64,000 nt of DNA from JAJPKE01 sp052143275. GTDB taxonomy: Bacteria > Chloroflexota > Ktedonobacteria > Ktedonobacterales > JADMIN01. Under the pieces are notes generated by a model. That model was not told the DNA's origin. It did no database searches and saw nothing but the letters and a program-made list of their open reading frames with translations. Position 1 is the stretch's first letter, and every line of letters starts with the position of its first letter. The translations under genes were made by a program, and so were the position numbers. Positions 1 through 9,187 of the stretch are shown here, one piece after another. Where the stretch lies: assembly GCA_052143275.1 (NCBI GenBank), contig JBKQTH010000136.1:4311-68310 (forward strand). Direction: 5' to 3'.

Positions 1-1
1 G

Positions 2-514
2 CACGAAAAGAACTTGATGGCACTGGTTTCAGCCTACTCGGCGATCGAGACAGCCTCCACCCAGTTAGTAGTAGTTGGGGATGGGCCTGCACGAGCTGAT
101 CTTGAGCGTGCGCTGGCGGGACACAACGCTGTCTGCACCGGCTATTTGAGTGGCGAGGCTCTTGCTGAAGCATACGCATCGGCAGACATATTTGCCTTTC
201 CATCGATGACGGAAACCTTTGGGCAAGTTGTTCTAGAAGCAATGGCCAGCCACTTGCCAGTGGTTGCGTTTGACGCCGAAGGCGTACGTGACCAGGTTAG
301 GAATGGACAGTCTGGTTTTCTTGTCGCGCCCGGCGACCTCCAAGGCTTCGCCCAGGCTCTAAGCATGCTGGTGGCAGCACCTGAGCTTAGGCAGTGCATT
401 GGGGCGGAGGCCTACGCTCGGGCAACCAAGCAGAGCTGGGACACGGCAATGGACGGCCTACTGGAGGTCTATCAAAGCGTCGCTCAGCGCTCGCTGTCTC
501 AGCGGGCCGCGTAA
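2..514 (+). CDS. Glycosyltransferase family 4 (GT-B), C-terminal part, cut by the window edge
   Basis: This is the C-terminal half of a retaining GT-B glycosyltransferase that transfers a sugar from a nucleotide donor. The frame is open to the window edge and reads HEKNL at its start, a typical beginning of the second Rossmann domain, so the true start lies upstream. Visible signatures are the GDGPARADLE loop, the SADIFAFPSMTETFG segment that contains the EX7E-type donor-binding motif, then VLEAMASHLPVVAF and NGQSGFLV. About 170 residues are visible, roughly half of a usual GT4 enzyme. The acceptor and product cannot be told from this fragment. It could act in glycolipid or cell-surface glycan synthesis. 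Confidence 0.85.
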   Translation, partial: HEKNLMALVSAYSAIETASTQLVVVGDGPARADLERALAGHNAVCTGYLSGEALAEAYASADIFAFPSMTETFGQVVLEAMASHLPVVAFDAEGVRDQVRNGQSGFLVAPGDLQGFAQALSMLVAAPELRQCIGAEAYARATKQSWDTAMDGLLEVYQSVAQRSLSQRAA

Positions 515-570
515 ACCTGTAGGAGCCGCAAATCGCTGCGTTCAAAGCTTTAAGCTCCCACAAGCCGATC

Positions 571-1857
571 TCACCTTCCGGGGAGTAGCAGGGCAACCGC
601 GACAATCATGGCGTAGAACGCCAAGAGTTGTAGACCCTCCAGCCAGGTTGTTTCGCCATCTTGGCTTACCAGGGTATATACAAATGCCACCAGCCCAACC
701 AGAATCAACTCCAGTGGTTGGAAGATAAGTGTGAGCACTAAATTTGGATTGCCGGCTGACAGGATATAGCTGAGAAGTACAAGGACAGGGGTAACAAACA
801 GGGCCACCTGTACACTAGATCCGGCTGCTACCGACATGGCGCCTTCCATATCATTGTGCCACGCGTTTAAAACCGAGCTGGCCTGCTCGCCCAGGTTGCA
901 CACTATCGGGAAGATGATCAATCCAACTGAAAGCGGGGTGAGACTGGTGTGTACGATAACGCTGTTGGTCACGCTTACCAGAATAACCGCAACAATCACT
1001 GTAACTATGGTTACGATTGCCAGTGCAACCAGCGCGATTGGGACAGCATACGGATTTTTTCGCCGCAGCTGAGAACGTCGCTCCCCCTCGATCTCCTCTT
1101 CCAGCTCAATCCGATCTATGGTTTGCTGTAGCTCGGTCTCATAAGGGCCGCTAGCTTCGGCTTCCCCGTCTCCGTCAGTTTTTTCCTCGACCTCGCGCTC
1201 CTCTTCCAGGGCGACCTTCTTCTGCATATGCGCGCCGATTTTGAAAACGGAAGCCGCAATGTAACAGGCGTAACTAGCGATAAGAATGATTCCAAAGGGC
1301 ACGCTGATTGCGAGCTCGGTAGTAACAACCTGGTTATGATGCCCAGAAGGAATGAGCGAGATTGCCAGTAACGGCAATGCCAGGCCCACCACGGCCAGTG
1401 CCAGCATCGAGGAGTATCCGGCGGCACTCTCCGCGCTAAATGTCATGCGGCCATTGCGCAAAGCCGCAATGAAGATAGAAGACCCGAGCACAAACAGCAC
1501 ATTATTGATGACTGATCCGATCAAAAGAGCATGAATGACATCCAGATCTGAGGTCACTGTAGCTGAAGATCCCGCATTGAGGTGAGCGTTAATTAGCAGA
1601 GACACACCGATGGCAAGCTCGGGGACATTGGCGAAGGAAGCCCCAATGAGACCACCGGCCCGGTCCCCTAAGTAAATTTCCAGTCTATCGGTGAACGTGC
1701 CGATAAGGGACGCTAACGGTACCAGAGATATCAGCGCCAGCACGAACAGCAGAACAGTTATCTGTCCATGGTAGGCACTCTGCTGAGTCAAATACCACAC
1801 CACCACGGTCGCTGGCACTAAAATCAAGAGCGCATTCAGCCATGTTCTTATCTTCAC
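571..1857 (-). CDS. Calcium/proton exchanger (CaCA superfamily, CAX type)
   Basis: This is a predicted integral membrane antiporter that exports Ca2+ or another divalent cation in exchange for protons. It has the two inverted alpha repeats of the family: GASFANVPELAIGVSLL in the first half and PIVCNLGEQASSVLNAW in the second, the latter followed by GSSVQVALFVTPVLVLL. The halves are joined by a strongly acidic cytoplasmic loop rich in Glu. About 11 hydrophobic segments are visible. I chose the GTG at 1857 (428 aa) because AGGAGGG precedes it by about ten bases. An ATG at 1995 would give 474 aa but has no ribosome-binding site and adds a non-membrane extension. It stands alone between genes of unrelated function. 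Confidence 0.85.
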   Translation of the reverse strand: MKIRTWLNALLILVPATVVVWYLTQQSAYHGQITVLLFVLALISLVPLASLIGTFTDRLEIYLGDRAGGLIGASFANVPELAIGVSLLINAHLNAGSSATVTSDLDVIHALLIGSVINNVLFVLGSSIFIAALRNGRMTFSAESAAGYSSMLALAVVGLALPLLAISLIPSGHHNQVVTTELAISVPFGIILIASYACYIAASVFKIGAHMQKKVALEEEREVEEKTDGDGEAEASGPYETELQQTIDRIELEEEIEGERRSQLRRKNPYAVPIALVALAIVTIVTVIVAVILVSVTNSVIVHTSLTPLSVGLIIFPIVCNLGEQASSVLNAWHNDMEGAMSVAAGSSVQVALFVTPVLVLLSYILSAGNPNLVLTLIFQPLELILVGLVAFVYTLVSQDGETTWLEGLQLLAFYAMIVAVALLLPGR

Positions 1858-2102
1858 CCGTGCCAGTCCCTCCTCGTATCCTCTATTCCGAACTCCACTA
1901 ACCGATGTTGACGCGTAGGCAGGCGCCGCGCATATCATGGCAGGCAGACGCTCGTTCCGCAAGTCCCAAAATGGGTTACGCCACTTTGATGACATGCGCC
2001 TGGGGTACGAGCGCCCCCGGTTGGCCGGAATGTACCTGATGCTGCGGAGGCGACGCTGATGCAGCTTCCCTGAGGGTTGGAAAGCCTAGGTTAGTGGCGA
2101 GT

Positions 2103-2912
2103 CTACGCCATCATGCCCGCTTGAGCTACGGGCGGCAGACCTCGCAATTGTCCAGTTGGCGGAAGGGGAGTAGCAGTATTAGCAGGCGTCGGCGTTGGTG
2201 TTGGTGGTGGTGGCAGGCTACCGCCTACCGAAGGAACCAGGGATGAGCCGAGATCACTGATCACCCAACTGCCGGCAAAGAGCACTAGTGTCAGCGTAGC
2301 CTTGTAGACCCTGGCGCTACTACTGGTTCCGCGCGTCACAACATAAGTCAGAGTGGCATTTTGAGTTAGATCACCTGCCTGCTCCGAGAGAGAAAAGTTG
2401 GTGACCACACCATAGTACGAATCCGCGGGTTCGGCAAGCTGCGCAAACTGGTTAGGGTCGTCATACTCGACTCGAAGGGTCGGTGAGAGATAGTTGCTGT
2501 AGACAAGGGAATAGTTTTGCGCTTCGACAGCTTCCCAGAAGGCGGTTCCGGTATCGCTCGCGCTTGGCTTGTAGTTGAGAACTTGCAGACCTACCAGCGC
2601 ACCGCCGGCACAGAATCCACAGAGCATAAAGGCTGCGACTGCCATTACCAGCGCGAGAATCATTCCACTCGGGTGGTCCGCCTGAAGAGGGCGCGCGCTC
2701 ATGAAGTCGTCTCGTAGCGCACGAAGTCGGAGCACTCGTGAATACCGCTCTAGACGATCCTCTCCTTGCTTGGTCTCCGGTAGCAGCTGGACCGACGTTA
2801 GGAGTTCCTGTTCGAGTTCTTTGACTCGCTTGCTGGCTTCGCGTAGCTCGTCTGGTGAAGCTCGATGACTCTTAGCCTCGGCCATCGCCTTCTGGCGCGC
2901 GCGGTCCCGCAT
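2103..2912 (-). CDS. Membrane-anchored hypothetical protein with NTF2/DUF4878-like extracytoplasmic domain
   Basis: I do not recognise a named family. The 269-residue protein has a charged, probably coiled-coil N-terminus (residues 1-75, with SPDELREASKRVKELEQELL), one membrane segment at about 83-110 and an extracytoplasmic domain at about 115-225. The pattern FWEAVEAQNYSLVYSNYLSPTLR followed by beta strands resembles NTF2-like or DUF4878 folds. It ends in a Pro/Thr-rich tail (PPPPTPTPTP). The ATG follows AGGAGG by ten bases, and a strong promoter lies at 2970-2998. It is divergent from leuB. The topology call is firm and the fold suggestion is weak. Confidence 0.65.
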   Translation of the reverse strand: MRDRARQKAMAEAKSHRASPDELREASKRVKELEQELLTSVQLLPETKQGEDRLERYSRVLRLRALRDDFMSARPLQADHPSGMILALVMAVAAFMLCGFCAGGALVGLQVLNYKPSASDTGTAFWEAVEAQNYSLVYSNYLSPTLRVEYDDPNQFAQLAEPADSYYGVVTNFSLSEQAGDLTQNATLTYVVTRGTSSSARVYKATLTLVLFAGSWVISDLGSSLVPSVGGSLPPPPTPTPTPANTATPLPPTGQLRGLPPVAQAGMMA

Positions 2913-2969
2913 TTCTCCAGATCCTCCTAGCTGTTACGCGTTGCCCGGAAACCACCTGATCGCGCCGGT

Positions 2970-2998
2970 ACTATACGAGTCTGGGCCTTGCATGTCAA
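2970..2998 (-). promoter_or_regulatory. Sigma-70-type promoter for the 2103-2912 gene
   Basis: On the minus strand, TTGACA (2998-2993) is followed after exactly 17 bases by TATAGT (2975-2970). The predicted start of transcription is near 2963, about 50 bases before the ATG at 2912. Confidence 0.75.
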
Positions 2999-3063
2999 GC
3001 ATCATGGGACTTTCTAGGATTTTCTAGGAAGCACGCAGTCGCCACACAGTGGAACAACGCTGC

Positions 3064-3093
3064 TTGACTGCGTCATTGGTAGCCACCTATACT
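3064..3093 (+). promoter_or_regulatory. Sigma-70-type promoter for leuB
   Basis: TTGACT (3064-3069), an 18-base spacer and TATACT (3088-3093). Transcription would begin near 3100, which favours the ATG at 3128 over the one at 3107 as the leuB start. It lies about 65 bases from the divergent promoter at 2970-2998. Confidence 0.7.
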
Positions 3094-3127
3094 CGGATGA
3101 GAATGCATGAGCAACCAGGAGAATGGT

Positions 3128-4252
3128 ATGGGTTACTATCAGATCGCTGTATTGCCTGGAGATGGTATCGGTTCTGAAGTTGTTGCTGAAGCAGAGCGAG
3201 TGTTGCTGGCCATTGGGGAGCGCTTTAATCACTCAATCGAAATGACGCGGGCCCTGGTAGGCCAGGTGGCGATAGAGGCTGAAGGCGAGGCCATAAGCGA
3301 TGAAACTATGGCACTCTGCAAGCGCAGCGATGCCCTGCTCTTTGGAGCGGTAGGTGGATTTGGCGTGGGCAGACCAGATTCCAAAGTACAACCAGAGAGT
3401 GCGCTTTTTCGTCTTCGGAAAGAACTCGCTTTATTTGCCAACCTGCGACCCGTTCGTCCTCTATCAGCGCTGCTATCGGCATCATCGCTCAAGCGTGAAG
3501 TCTTACGCGGAGTAGACTTGCTGGTGGTGCGTGAGCTGACTGGCGGGCTTTACTACGGTAAACCAAGTGAGATACGTCAGGAAGAGAATGGCGCGCAAGC
3601 GATTGATACTATGGTCTACAACGAGCAAGAGATCGACCGTATCGTCCGCTATGCCTTCGAACTTGCTCGGAGGCGTCGCAAACAGGTCACCTCAGTCGAC
3701 AAGGCTAATGTACTAAGTTGCTCACGTCTGTGGCGAAGCACAGCTGAGCGCGTCGCCACAGACTTTCCTGACGTAGAGCTGCGCCATATGCTGGTGGACT
3801 CCTGTGCAATGGGTCTCATTCGACAGCCACGAGACTTCGACGTGATTGTAACCGAGAACATGTTTGGCGACATTCTCACCGATGAGGCTTCCATGCTGAC
3901 CGGTTCCATGGGCATGCTACCCTCCGCTAGCCTGGGATTACGCGCCACCACTCATGGGACGTTCGGTCTCTACGAGCCAATACACGGTACCGCACCCGAT
4001 ATTACCGGAAAAGGCAAAGCCAATCCACTAGCGGCGATTCTCAGCGCCGCTCTCCTGCTGCGGTACTCACTGGGGCTGATCTCAGAGTCGATCTGTGTTG
4101 AACGGGCAGTCCAGGCAACCATTCAGGCGGGATTCCGCACCTCCGACATCGCTACTCCTCGCGGCACGACTGTCCATACGAGCCGAATGGGCGACGAAGT
4201 GGTGGCACGCATTCACACCATCAGCATGGCCGGCGGTTCGCAAGCCGGATGA
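3128..4252 (+). CDS. leuB: 3-isopropylmalate dehydrogenase
   Basis: LeuB catalyses the NAD-dependent oxidative decarboxylation of 3-isopropylmalate, the third step of leucine synthesis, in the cytoplasm. The 374-residue protein begins with IAVLPGDGIGSEV and carries VVRELTGGLYYG, the DKANVL segment, the metal-binding ENMFGDILTDEASML and EPIHGTAPDITGKGKANP near the cofactor site. This order and length fit LeuB better than isocitrate or tartrate dehydrogenases. ATG 3128 is preferred because AGGAGA sits about six bases upstream. The in-frame ATG at 3107 lies almost on the predicted transcription start. No other leu gene is adjacent. Confidence 0.9.
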   Translation: MGYYQIAVLPGDGIGSEVVAEAERVLLAIGERFNHSIEMTRALVGQVAIEAEGEAISDETMALCKRSDALLFGAVGGFGVGRPDSKVQPESALFRLRKELALFANLRPVRPLSALLSASSLKREVLRGVDLLVVRELTGGLYYGKPSEIRQEENGAQAIDTMVYNEQEIDRIVRYAFELARRRRKQVTSVDKANVLSCSRLWRSTAERVATDFPDVELRHMLVDSCAMGLIRQPRDFDVIVTENMFGDILTDEASMLTGSMGMLPSASLGLRATTHGTFGLYEPIHGTAPDITGKGKANPLAAILSAALLLRYSLGLISESICVERAVQATIQAGFRTSDIATPRGTTVHTSRMGDEVVARIHTISMAGGSQAG

Positions 4253-4258
4253 TCACTC

Positions 4259-4483
4259 TTAGCCCATCCTGGCGCGTGGGGAAGGGCCGAGATTGTGTAA
4301 CTGTTGATGCAGCTCGGCCAGCCTTGCTGCCAGACGGGCCGCCCTCTGGCGAGTGCTGGCAGGTTCAACGGCATATCCCATTTCTACCTCGGCCAGCTCC
4401 GCCTGCACCTGCTCAATCTGCAGATTGAGCAGAGACATCCGGACATCCCAGCACAACACTGTTCGCTCTCGACCCATTTTCAT
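4259..4483 (-). CDS. Small coiled-coil protein downstream of the hybrid CheA
   Basis: This 74-residue protein of unknown function has two amphipathic helices: LLNLQIEQVQAELAEVE and RQRAARLAARLAELHQQLH. I chose ATG 4483 because GGAG lies eight bases upstream. A GTG at 4492 is also in frame. It starts 27 bases after the CheA stop on the same strand, so it may be the last gene of the chemosensory operon and may bind one of its proteins. It is short enough that a chance reading frame is possible. Confidence 0.45.
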   Translation of the reverse strand: MKMGRERTVLCWDVRMSLLNLQIEQVQAELAEVEMGYAVEPASTRQRAARLAARLAELHQQLHNLGPSPRARMG

Positions 4484-4510
4484 GCTACACACTCCGTAGC
4501 CTAGGACCGA

Positions 4511-7500
4511 CTATTGCTCCCTTACCAGTCGCGTCAGCGTACTAAGTAACTCTTCGTCTTGATAGGGCTTCACCAGATAGGCATCGGCTCCAAGCTGGAA
4601 AGCCCGCTGATGGTGCTTGGTTGCCGCGCGCGATGTCAGGACAATCAGCGGCAGGTGACGGTACTGCTCTTGACTGCGCACAGTTGCCATCAACTCGTAT
4701 CCATCCATCCGCGGCATCTCGATGTCTAATAGCACTGCGGCAGGCACCTGGCGGGCAATGACCTCAAGGGCCTCTACGCCGTCACGTGCCGCCTGAACCT
4801 CCCAGCCGTTGGCCCTCAGCATATTACTGACCACGCGACGGACACTGGGGCTGTCATCCACAACCAATACATATGGGCGCTGCGCCGAGGGTCCCATGGT
4901 AACGCGTTGTGGCGCAGACGGAGTGGGCATATGGTTGGAGACGACAAATGGACCAGGTGCGGCTGTGGTTGGCAGGGGCGGTGCCTCAGTCGGCAGCGGG
5001 TTACTCACTGCCCCCAGTGAACCGAGCGTCTGTGGGTAGGAGGCTGACCATCTCTCCGCGTCGGTCCCAATCGGCCCCCGGGGCCCCGAAGCAGTTGCCG
5101 GGCGGCGAGCTCCAGATTCCGCAACCGAGCCTGCAGATTCCGGTCTGCCCGCCGAATCCATGGGGATTGAGCCTCCTGGGGATGCTACCGGGAGAATCAC
5201 CAGCTCCGGAGGTTGTTGAGCCAACAGCTCGTGCAGCTCAAGAATAACGACTACCTGTCCATTGCCCAGGACCGCCGCTCCAGCCACGCCCCGCACATCG
5301 CGCAGGTGTGGGCCAAGCGGTTTCACTACCACCTCTTGCTGTACCAATACGGCATCTACCAGAAGTGCCATCCTCCGGTTGCCGGCATTCACCAGAAGCA
5401 CTGACGAGCGGTCCTGTACCACACCGGGCTGCAGACGCAGGTAGCTTGCCAGCTGAGCCAGCGGAAAACGCTCTCCACGTAGCTCAATCGAGGGTGACGG
5501 CGTAGCAACAGTCTGGTAGTAATCAAGACGACCAATTTGATCCACGACCGCCATTGGAATTGCCAACGTTTGGTTCTTCACCTTGACCAGTACCGCACGA
5601 GTGATTTGGAGGCTGATAGGGAACTTCATCGTGAAGACACTACCCTGTCCAAACACCGACTCCACCTCTATCGTGCCACGAAGGCGATTGACAGTGTCCC
5701 GCACCACGTCGAGCCCGACTCCACGTCCCGCCTCTTCGGTGAGCGACTCGGCAGTAGTGATGCCCGGCTGAAAGATGAGGTTTATCGCCTCCTTCTCCGA
5801 GAGCTGGGAATACGAATCGATCCAGCCTCTTGCCACTGCCGTATCGCGTATACGCTGGGTATCGATTCCCGCACCATCATCGCGTACAGCTATGACCACT
5901 TGATTTCCCTCATACGAGGCGGAGACCAGGATCTTTCCGGCAGATGGCTTACCAGCCGCCTCCCGGACTTCGGGTCGCTCGATGCCGTGATTGACAGCAT
6001 TACGTACCAGATGGAGCAGCGGACCGACTACCTCTTCGAAGACCTTTCGATCAACTTCGGTCTCGGTGCCGTCAGCATAGAACTCAATCTCCTTGCCCTC
6101 GCGCAGCGCCGAACCACGTGCCACGCGATACAGGCGCGGAACCAGAGTCTGGAGCGGCACCAGGCGTGCCTTTAGTAGCCGCTCCTGAAAGTCAGAACTC
6201 AGCCGGCTCTCGCGGGCGAATGAGGCTTGGCACTCGCGCAGCACCGATTCCATCTCATGAGTCAAGGTGACAATATCGGCCACCCCCTCGCCTAGACCTC
6301 GGGTCAGCTGGTGGAACTCAGTGTAACGATCAAGTTCAAGCTCGTGGAACCCTTGCGAAGATCGGCCGCTGGAAACCGGCAACCGGCCGCTTCGACTGCT
6401 CTGATCCTGACCGCCGCTCATTCCGGCCGCCCTTGCCGTATTTCCGCCGAAAGAGCCTGGCCCACTGGGCAACGCTGCCGCCTCGAAGCCAGTTTCGATG
6501 CGCGCGCTGACGTCGCGCAAGCGTTCGCTCACGGTGCTTCCGTCGCTTACCAGACGATTGAGGCGATCCACACGTTCTTCCAGCACCGAGCGATTGATTA
6601 ATAATTCACCGAAGAGATTAACGAGATCGTCGAGCTTGCTTAACTGCAGACGCACGCTGAGGTCGGTGCTCTCGGGAGACGGTTGCTCGACATGCTCTTC
6701 TCCCTCCTCGTCTAGCCCGATCAGCACCGGATCAGTCGTGGTGTTGGCGGCTTTGGAGTCGGCGAGAAACTCGTTGGCGATGTGGCTCCCCGTGATTTGG
6801 GTATACCGACTGGCCAGAGACTGTAATAAACGCTGCTGCTCAGACGGTTGGCTGAGCACTCGGGTAACCATAAAGTCCAGCGCCTCAGATGTATCAAGCA
6901 GCAGGCTCAAGACCTCGGAACTCAAAGTCAGCGATTGCTCGACCAAGCGGTCCAGTAAATCCTCAGAGGCGTGTGCAGTCTGCTGGATGACAGTAAAACC
7001 CATCATCCCAGCAGCGCCTTTCAGCGTGTGCATGGCACGTCGGATATTCTGTAGCGCGGCGTTGTCGCGTGGCGATCTTTCAAGCTCAGCAATACCGCTA
7101 GTGATATTCTGCAGATGTTCCTGAGCTTCTTCGCGAAAAACCGCGATTGCCTCAGGTGACTGTTCGCTGGTAATTTGCACTGGCTTGGAGGTGCGCCCAG
7201 TTCCCATTGGGATAGAGGACAAGATGGACGGTTTGCCACTTGCATCACTCACTAGATTAGGTGTCAGTTCCGTCAGTAGTTGGCGGCGCACCTGAATCTG
7301 TAAATCTTGGCGAAGCTGGTCTTCCTCGTCCCGGCGAACCTCGGCGGCCACCTCGGCACGCACCTCGTCCTCTAGCTCACGGCGCAATTGTTCGCGCACA
7401 TCACGTTCCAGTTCCGCACGCGTGCCAGCGTTAAGAGCGGGCATCTCGGTAGTGCTATGCGGAGGCATACCCGGAGCTGCAGTGGCGGGAGTCCAGGAGA

Positions 7501-9085
7501 ATTGTGCTACAGTCGCGCTGAAGCCATCACCAGGTGTAGGGCCAACCGAAGACATCGAACGAAAAATCTGGCCAAAATTGGCCAGCATTAGGCGTAGGTC
7601 ATCTAGGGTTTCTTCGATCTGCTCCTCGGTTGCCGTCACCCCACGCCCCGAATTGTTCAAGAAGCCTATGAGCTTCTTGAGACGCATGGTCGTGACCCAG
7701 ATGACCGAAAGAGGCAGATAGCGACGCACTGAGTCAGGGCTTCGACGCAGATCGAGTCCCATCTGGCGACCGGCCCACTCTTCCAGACGGTCAAGAGCGT
7801 CTCGCGAGCCATCCAGGAATCCTCGCAGCTCAGTCCGCTCATCCTCCATGGCTTTGGCTGCACCATAGATTGAGGTGGCTACATCCCGCAGTCCGGCAAC
7901 TTGGCGACGTATCGTTTCTTCTCCGAGGCGTAAGTCGTCAAGCGAGGTCTCTCCCCGCACATCCCCTTGGGAGCTGCTCTGACCCGCGACCTGATACGGC
8001 TGATTCGTCCCTCCCATCGTGGGTAGCTGATTGGTACCAAGCGTGGACACATCGGAAGTATCGACTCCCTGCGATGGTGGGCGTGGCCAGAGCGTGGAAG
8101 GCGAGGCAGTTAGCGGGGCTGTAGGCATACGAGGCGCCGTATCCGCCAAGTCGTACCCGTTAGTGGTCTCATCATCCTGAGCCCGCGCGGTAAACGCGCT
8201 CAAAATATCGTCATAAGAGTCTTGCGACTCAACTGCGAAGAATGGAGTCTGCTGGCCTGGCGGCATTGCCGGGAACTGAACGGAAGTACTGTTCTGGCTG
8301 GTGCTAGCGGTTCTAGCTGGCGGCAGGTTGGCGACTTTATCGGTAGGATAACCGGAAATCGAGCTGGCCCAGGGATCGACCTGCGCGGGAATGGGGGGAA
8401 TGGCAGGTATTGGGCCAGTCGGACTTGCCATGGGATCAACCGGGTAGCTAGATGACCCTACTTGTGGTGGCAGCGGCTGGGTCGATTGGTTGAGTTGCGG
8501 GTACTGGCCGCTAGGACTGGAGGGAGAAGCGGTGCCGTCAGGCGCAGCAAATGGCGCTAACCATCCGGGCACAGCCATACCCGGAGCAGACGGCCCACTT
8601 GCCTCGAAGGACCGCGTAGCGTCTGCAGACGGCATCGCTCCTGAACCAGTAAGTCCACCACTTGCTGCCAGCGGGCCGCTGGCAGGGGTATCGCCGAGAC
8701 CACGCCAGGCCACGCGATCCGCGTCATCTTCGGCAACCAGTGGCGTGCCGTCCGTGTTGGAACGGATATGCTCTACCAGTCGCGATAGTCGTGAAAATGA
8801 TCGGCGCAGCAAAGCAATTGTCGGGGCATCCAGGCTGACATGAGCATCGATCGCATGACCTAGAATGTCCTCTATGCCCTGAGCGACATGTGCTAGGTTC
8901 CCAAAATCCATCATTGCCGCTGACCCGCTGATGGTGTGGGCGCGTCGATACGTCTCCTCAATGACATTCATATCATCAGGTTGCTGTTGGAGCGTATCTA
9001 GATTGGCTTCGATCTCGGGCAGATAACTGGTGACTTCGGCGAGAAAACTCTCCAGTATAGCGAAAGTGTCGAAATTATCAGGCAT
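4511..9085 (-). CDS. Hybrid chemotaxis-type histidine kinase (CheA/PilL/ChpA-like) with two HPt domains and a receiver
   Basis: This 1524-residue cytoplasmic kinase should autophosphorylate in response to an MCP-CheW array and pass phosphate to response regulators. In order it has an HPt domain with phospho-acceptor His50 (AHTISGSAAMMDF), a long Pro/Ser-rich linker, and a helical region at about 380-520. A Glu/Arg coiled coil follows near 560-620, then a second HPt with His686 (AMHTLKGAAGMMGF). The rest comprises the P3 dimerisation helices, an HATPase domain with the N-box NAVNHGIE around residue 1032, a CheW-like P5 domain at about 1160-1290, and a C-terminal receiver with Asp1454 (LLDIEMPRMDGY). 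This is the architecture of PilL/ChpA and cyanobacterial hybrid CheA proteins. It lies 102 bases after the MCP gene. No ribosome-binding site is evident before its ATG. Confidence 0.93.
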   Translation of the reverse strand: MPDNFDTFAILESFLAEVTSYLPEIEANLDTLQQQPDDMNVIEETYRRAHTISGSAAMMDFGNLAHVAQGIEDILGHAIDAHVSLDAPTIALLRRSFSRLSRLVEHIRSNTDGTPLVAEDDADRVAWRGLGDTPASGPLAASGGLTGSGAMPSADATRSFEASGPSAPGMAVPGWLAPFAAPDGTASPSSPSGQYPQLNQSTQPLPPQVGSSSYPVDPMASPTGPIPAIPPIPAQVDPWASSISGYPTDKVANLPPARTASTSQNSTSVQFPAMPPGQQTPFFAVESQDSYDDILSAFTARAQDDETTNGYDLADTAPRMPTAPLTASPSTLWPRPPSQGVDTSDVSTLGTNQLPTMGGTNQPYQVAGQSSSQGDVRGETSLDDLRLGEETIRRQVAGLRDVATSIYGAAKAMEDERTELRGFLDGSRDALDRLEEWAGRQMGLDLRRSPDSVRRYLPLSVIWVTTMRLKKLIGFLNNSGRGVTATEEQIEETLDDLRLMLANFGQIFRSMSSVGPTPGDGFSATVAQFSWTPATAAPGMPPHSTTEMPALNAGTRAELERDVREQLRRELEDEVRAEVAAEVRRDEEDQLRQDLQIQVRRQLLTELTPNLVSDASGKPSILSSIPMGTGRTSKPVQITSEQSPEAIAVFREEAQEHLQNITSGIAELERSPRDNAALQNIRRAMHTLKGAAGMMGFTVIQQTAHASEDLLDRLVEQSLTLSSEVLSLLLDTSEALDFMVTRVLSQPSEQQRLLQSLASRYTQITGSHIANEFLADSKAANTTTDPVLIGLDEEGEEHVEQPSPESTDLSVRLQLSKLDDLVNLFGELLINRSVLEERVDRLNRLVSDGSTVSERLRDVSARIETGFEAAALPSGPGSFGGNTARAAGMSGGQDQSSRSGRLPVSSGRSSQGFHELELDRYTEFHQLTRGLGEGVADIVTLTHEMESVLRECQASFARESRLSSDFQERLLKARLVPLQTLVPRLYRVARGSALREGKEIEFYADGTETEVDRKVFEEVVGPLLHLVRNAVNHGIERPEVREAAGKPSAGKILVSASYEGNQVVIAVRDDGAGIDTQRIRDTAVARGWIDSYSQLSEKEAINLIFQPGITTAESLTEEAGRGVGLDVVRDTVNRLRGTIEVESVFGQGSVFTMKFPISLQITRAVLVKVKNQTLAIPMAVVDQIGRLDYYQTVATPSPSIELRGERFPLAQLASYLRLQPGVVQDRSSVLLVNAGNRRMALLVDAVLVQQEVVVKPLGPHLRDVRGVAGAAVLGNGQVVVILELHELLAQQPPELVILPVASPGGSIPMDSAGRPESAGSVAESGARRPATASGPRGPIGTDAERWSASYPQTLGSLGAVSNPLPTEAPPLPTTAAPGPFVVSNHMPTPSAPQRVTMGPSAQRPYVLVVDDSPSVRRVVSNMLRANGWEVQAARDGVEALEVIARQVPAAVLLDIEMPRMDGYELMATVRSQEQYRHLPLIVLTSRAATKHHQRAFQLGADAYLVKPYQDEELLSTLTRLVREQ

Positions 9086-9187
9086 ATATTACAACCAATC
9101 TGTGGCACCATATGACGGTATCCAGGTTGAGCAATAGAGTCCATTATGACGAGCCGAGAGTCGCCACGATTCTCGCTATGTGTGGAC

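Noticed and set aside
5537..7124. Two long plus-strand open frames (5537-6175 and 6498-7124) opposite the CheA gene
   Set aside because: They are antisense shadows of a strongly supported CheA with intact catalytic motifs, show no recognisable domain and have Ser/Arg-rich composition typical of antisense frames.
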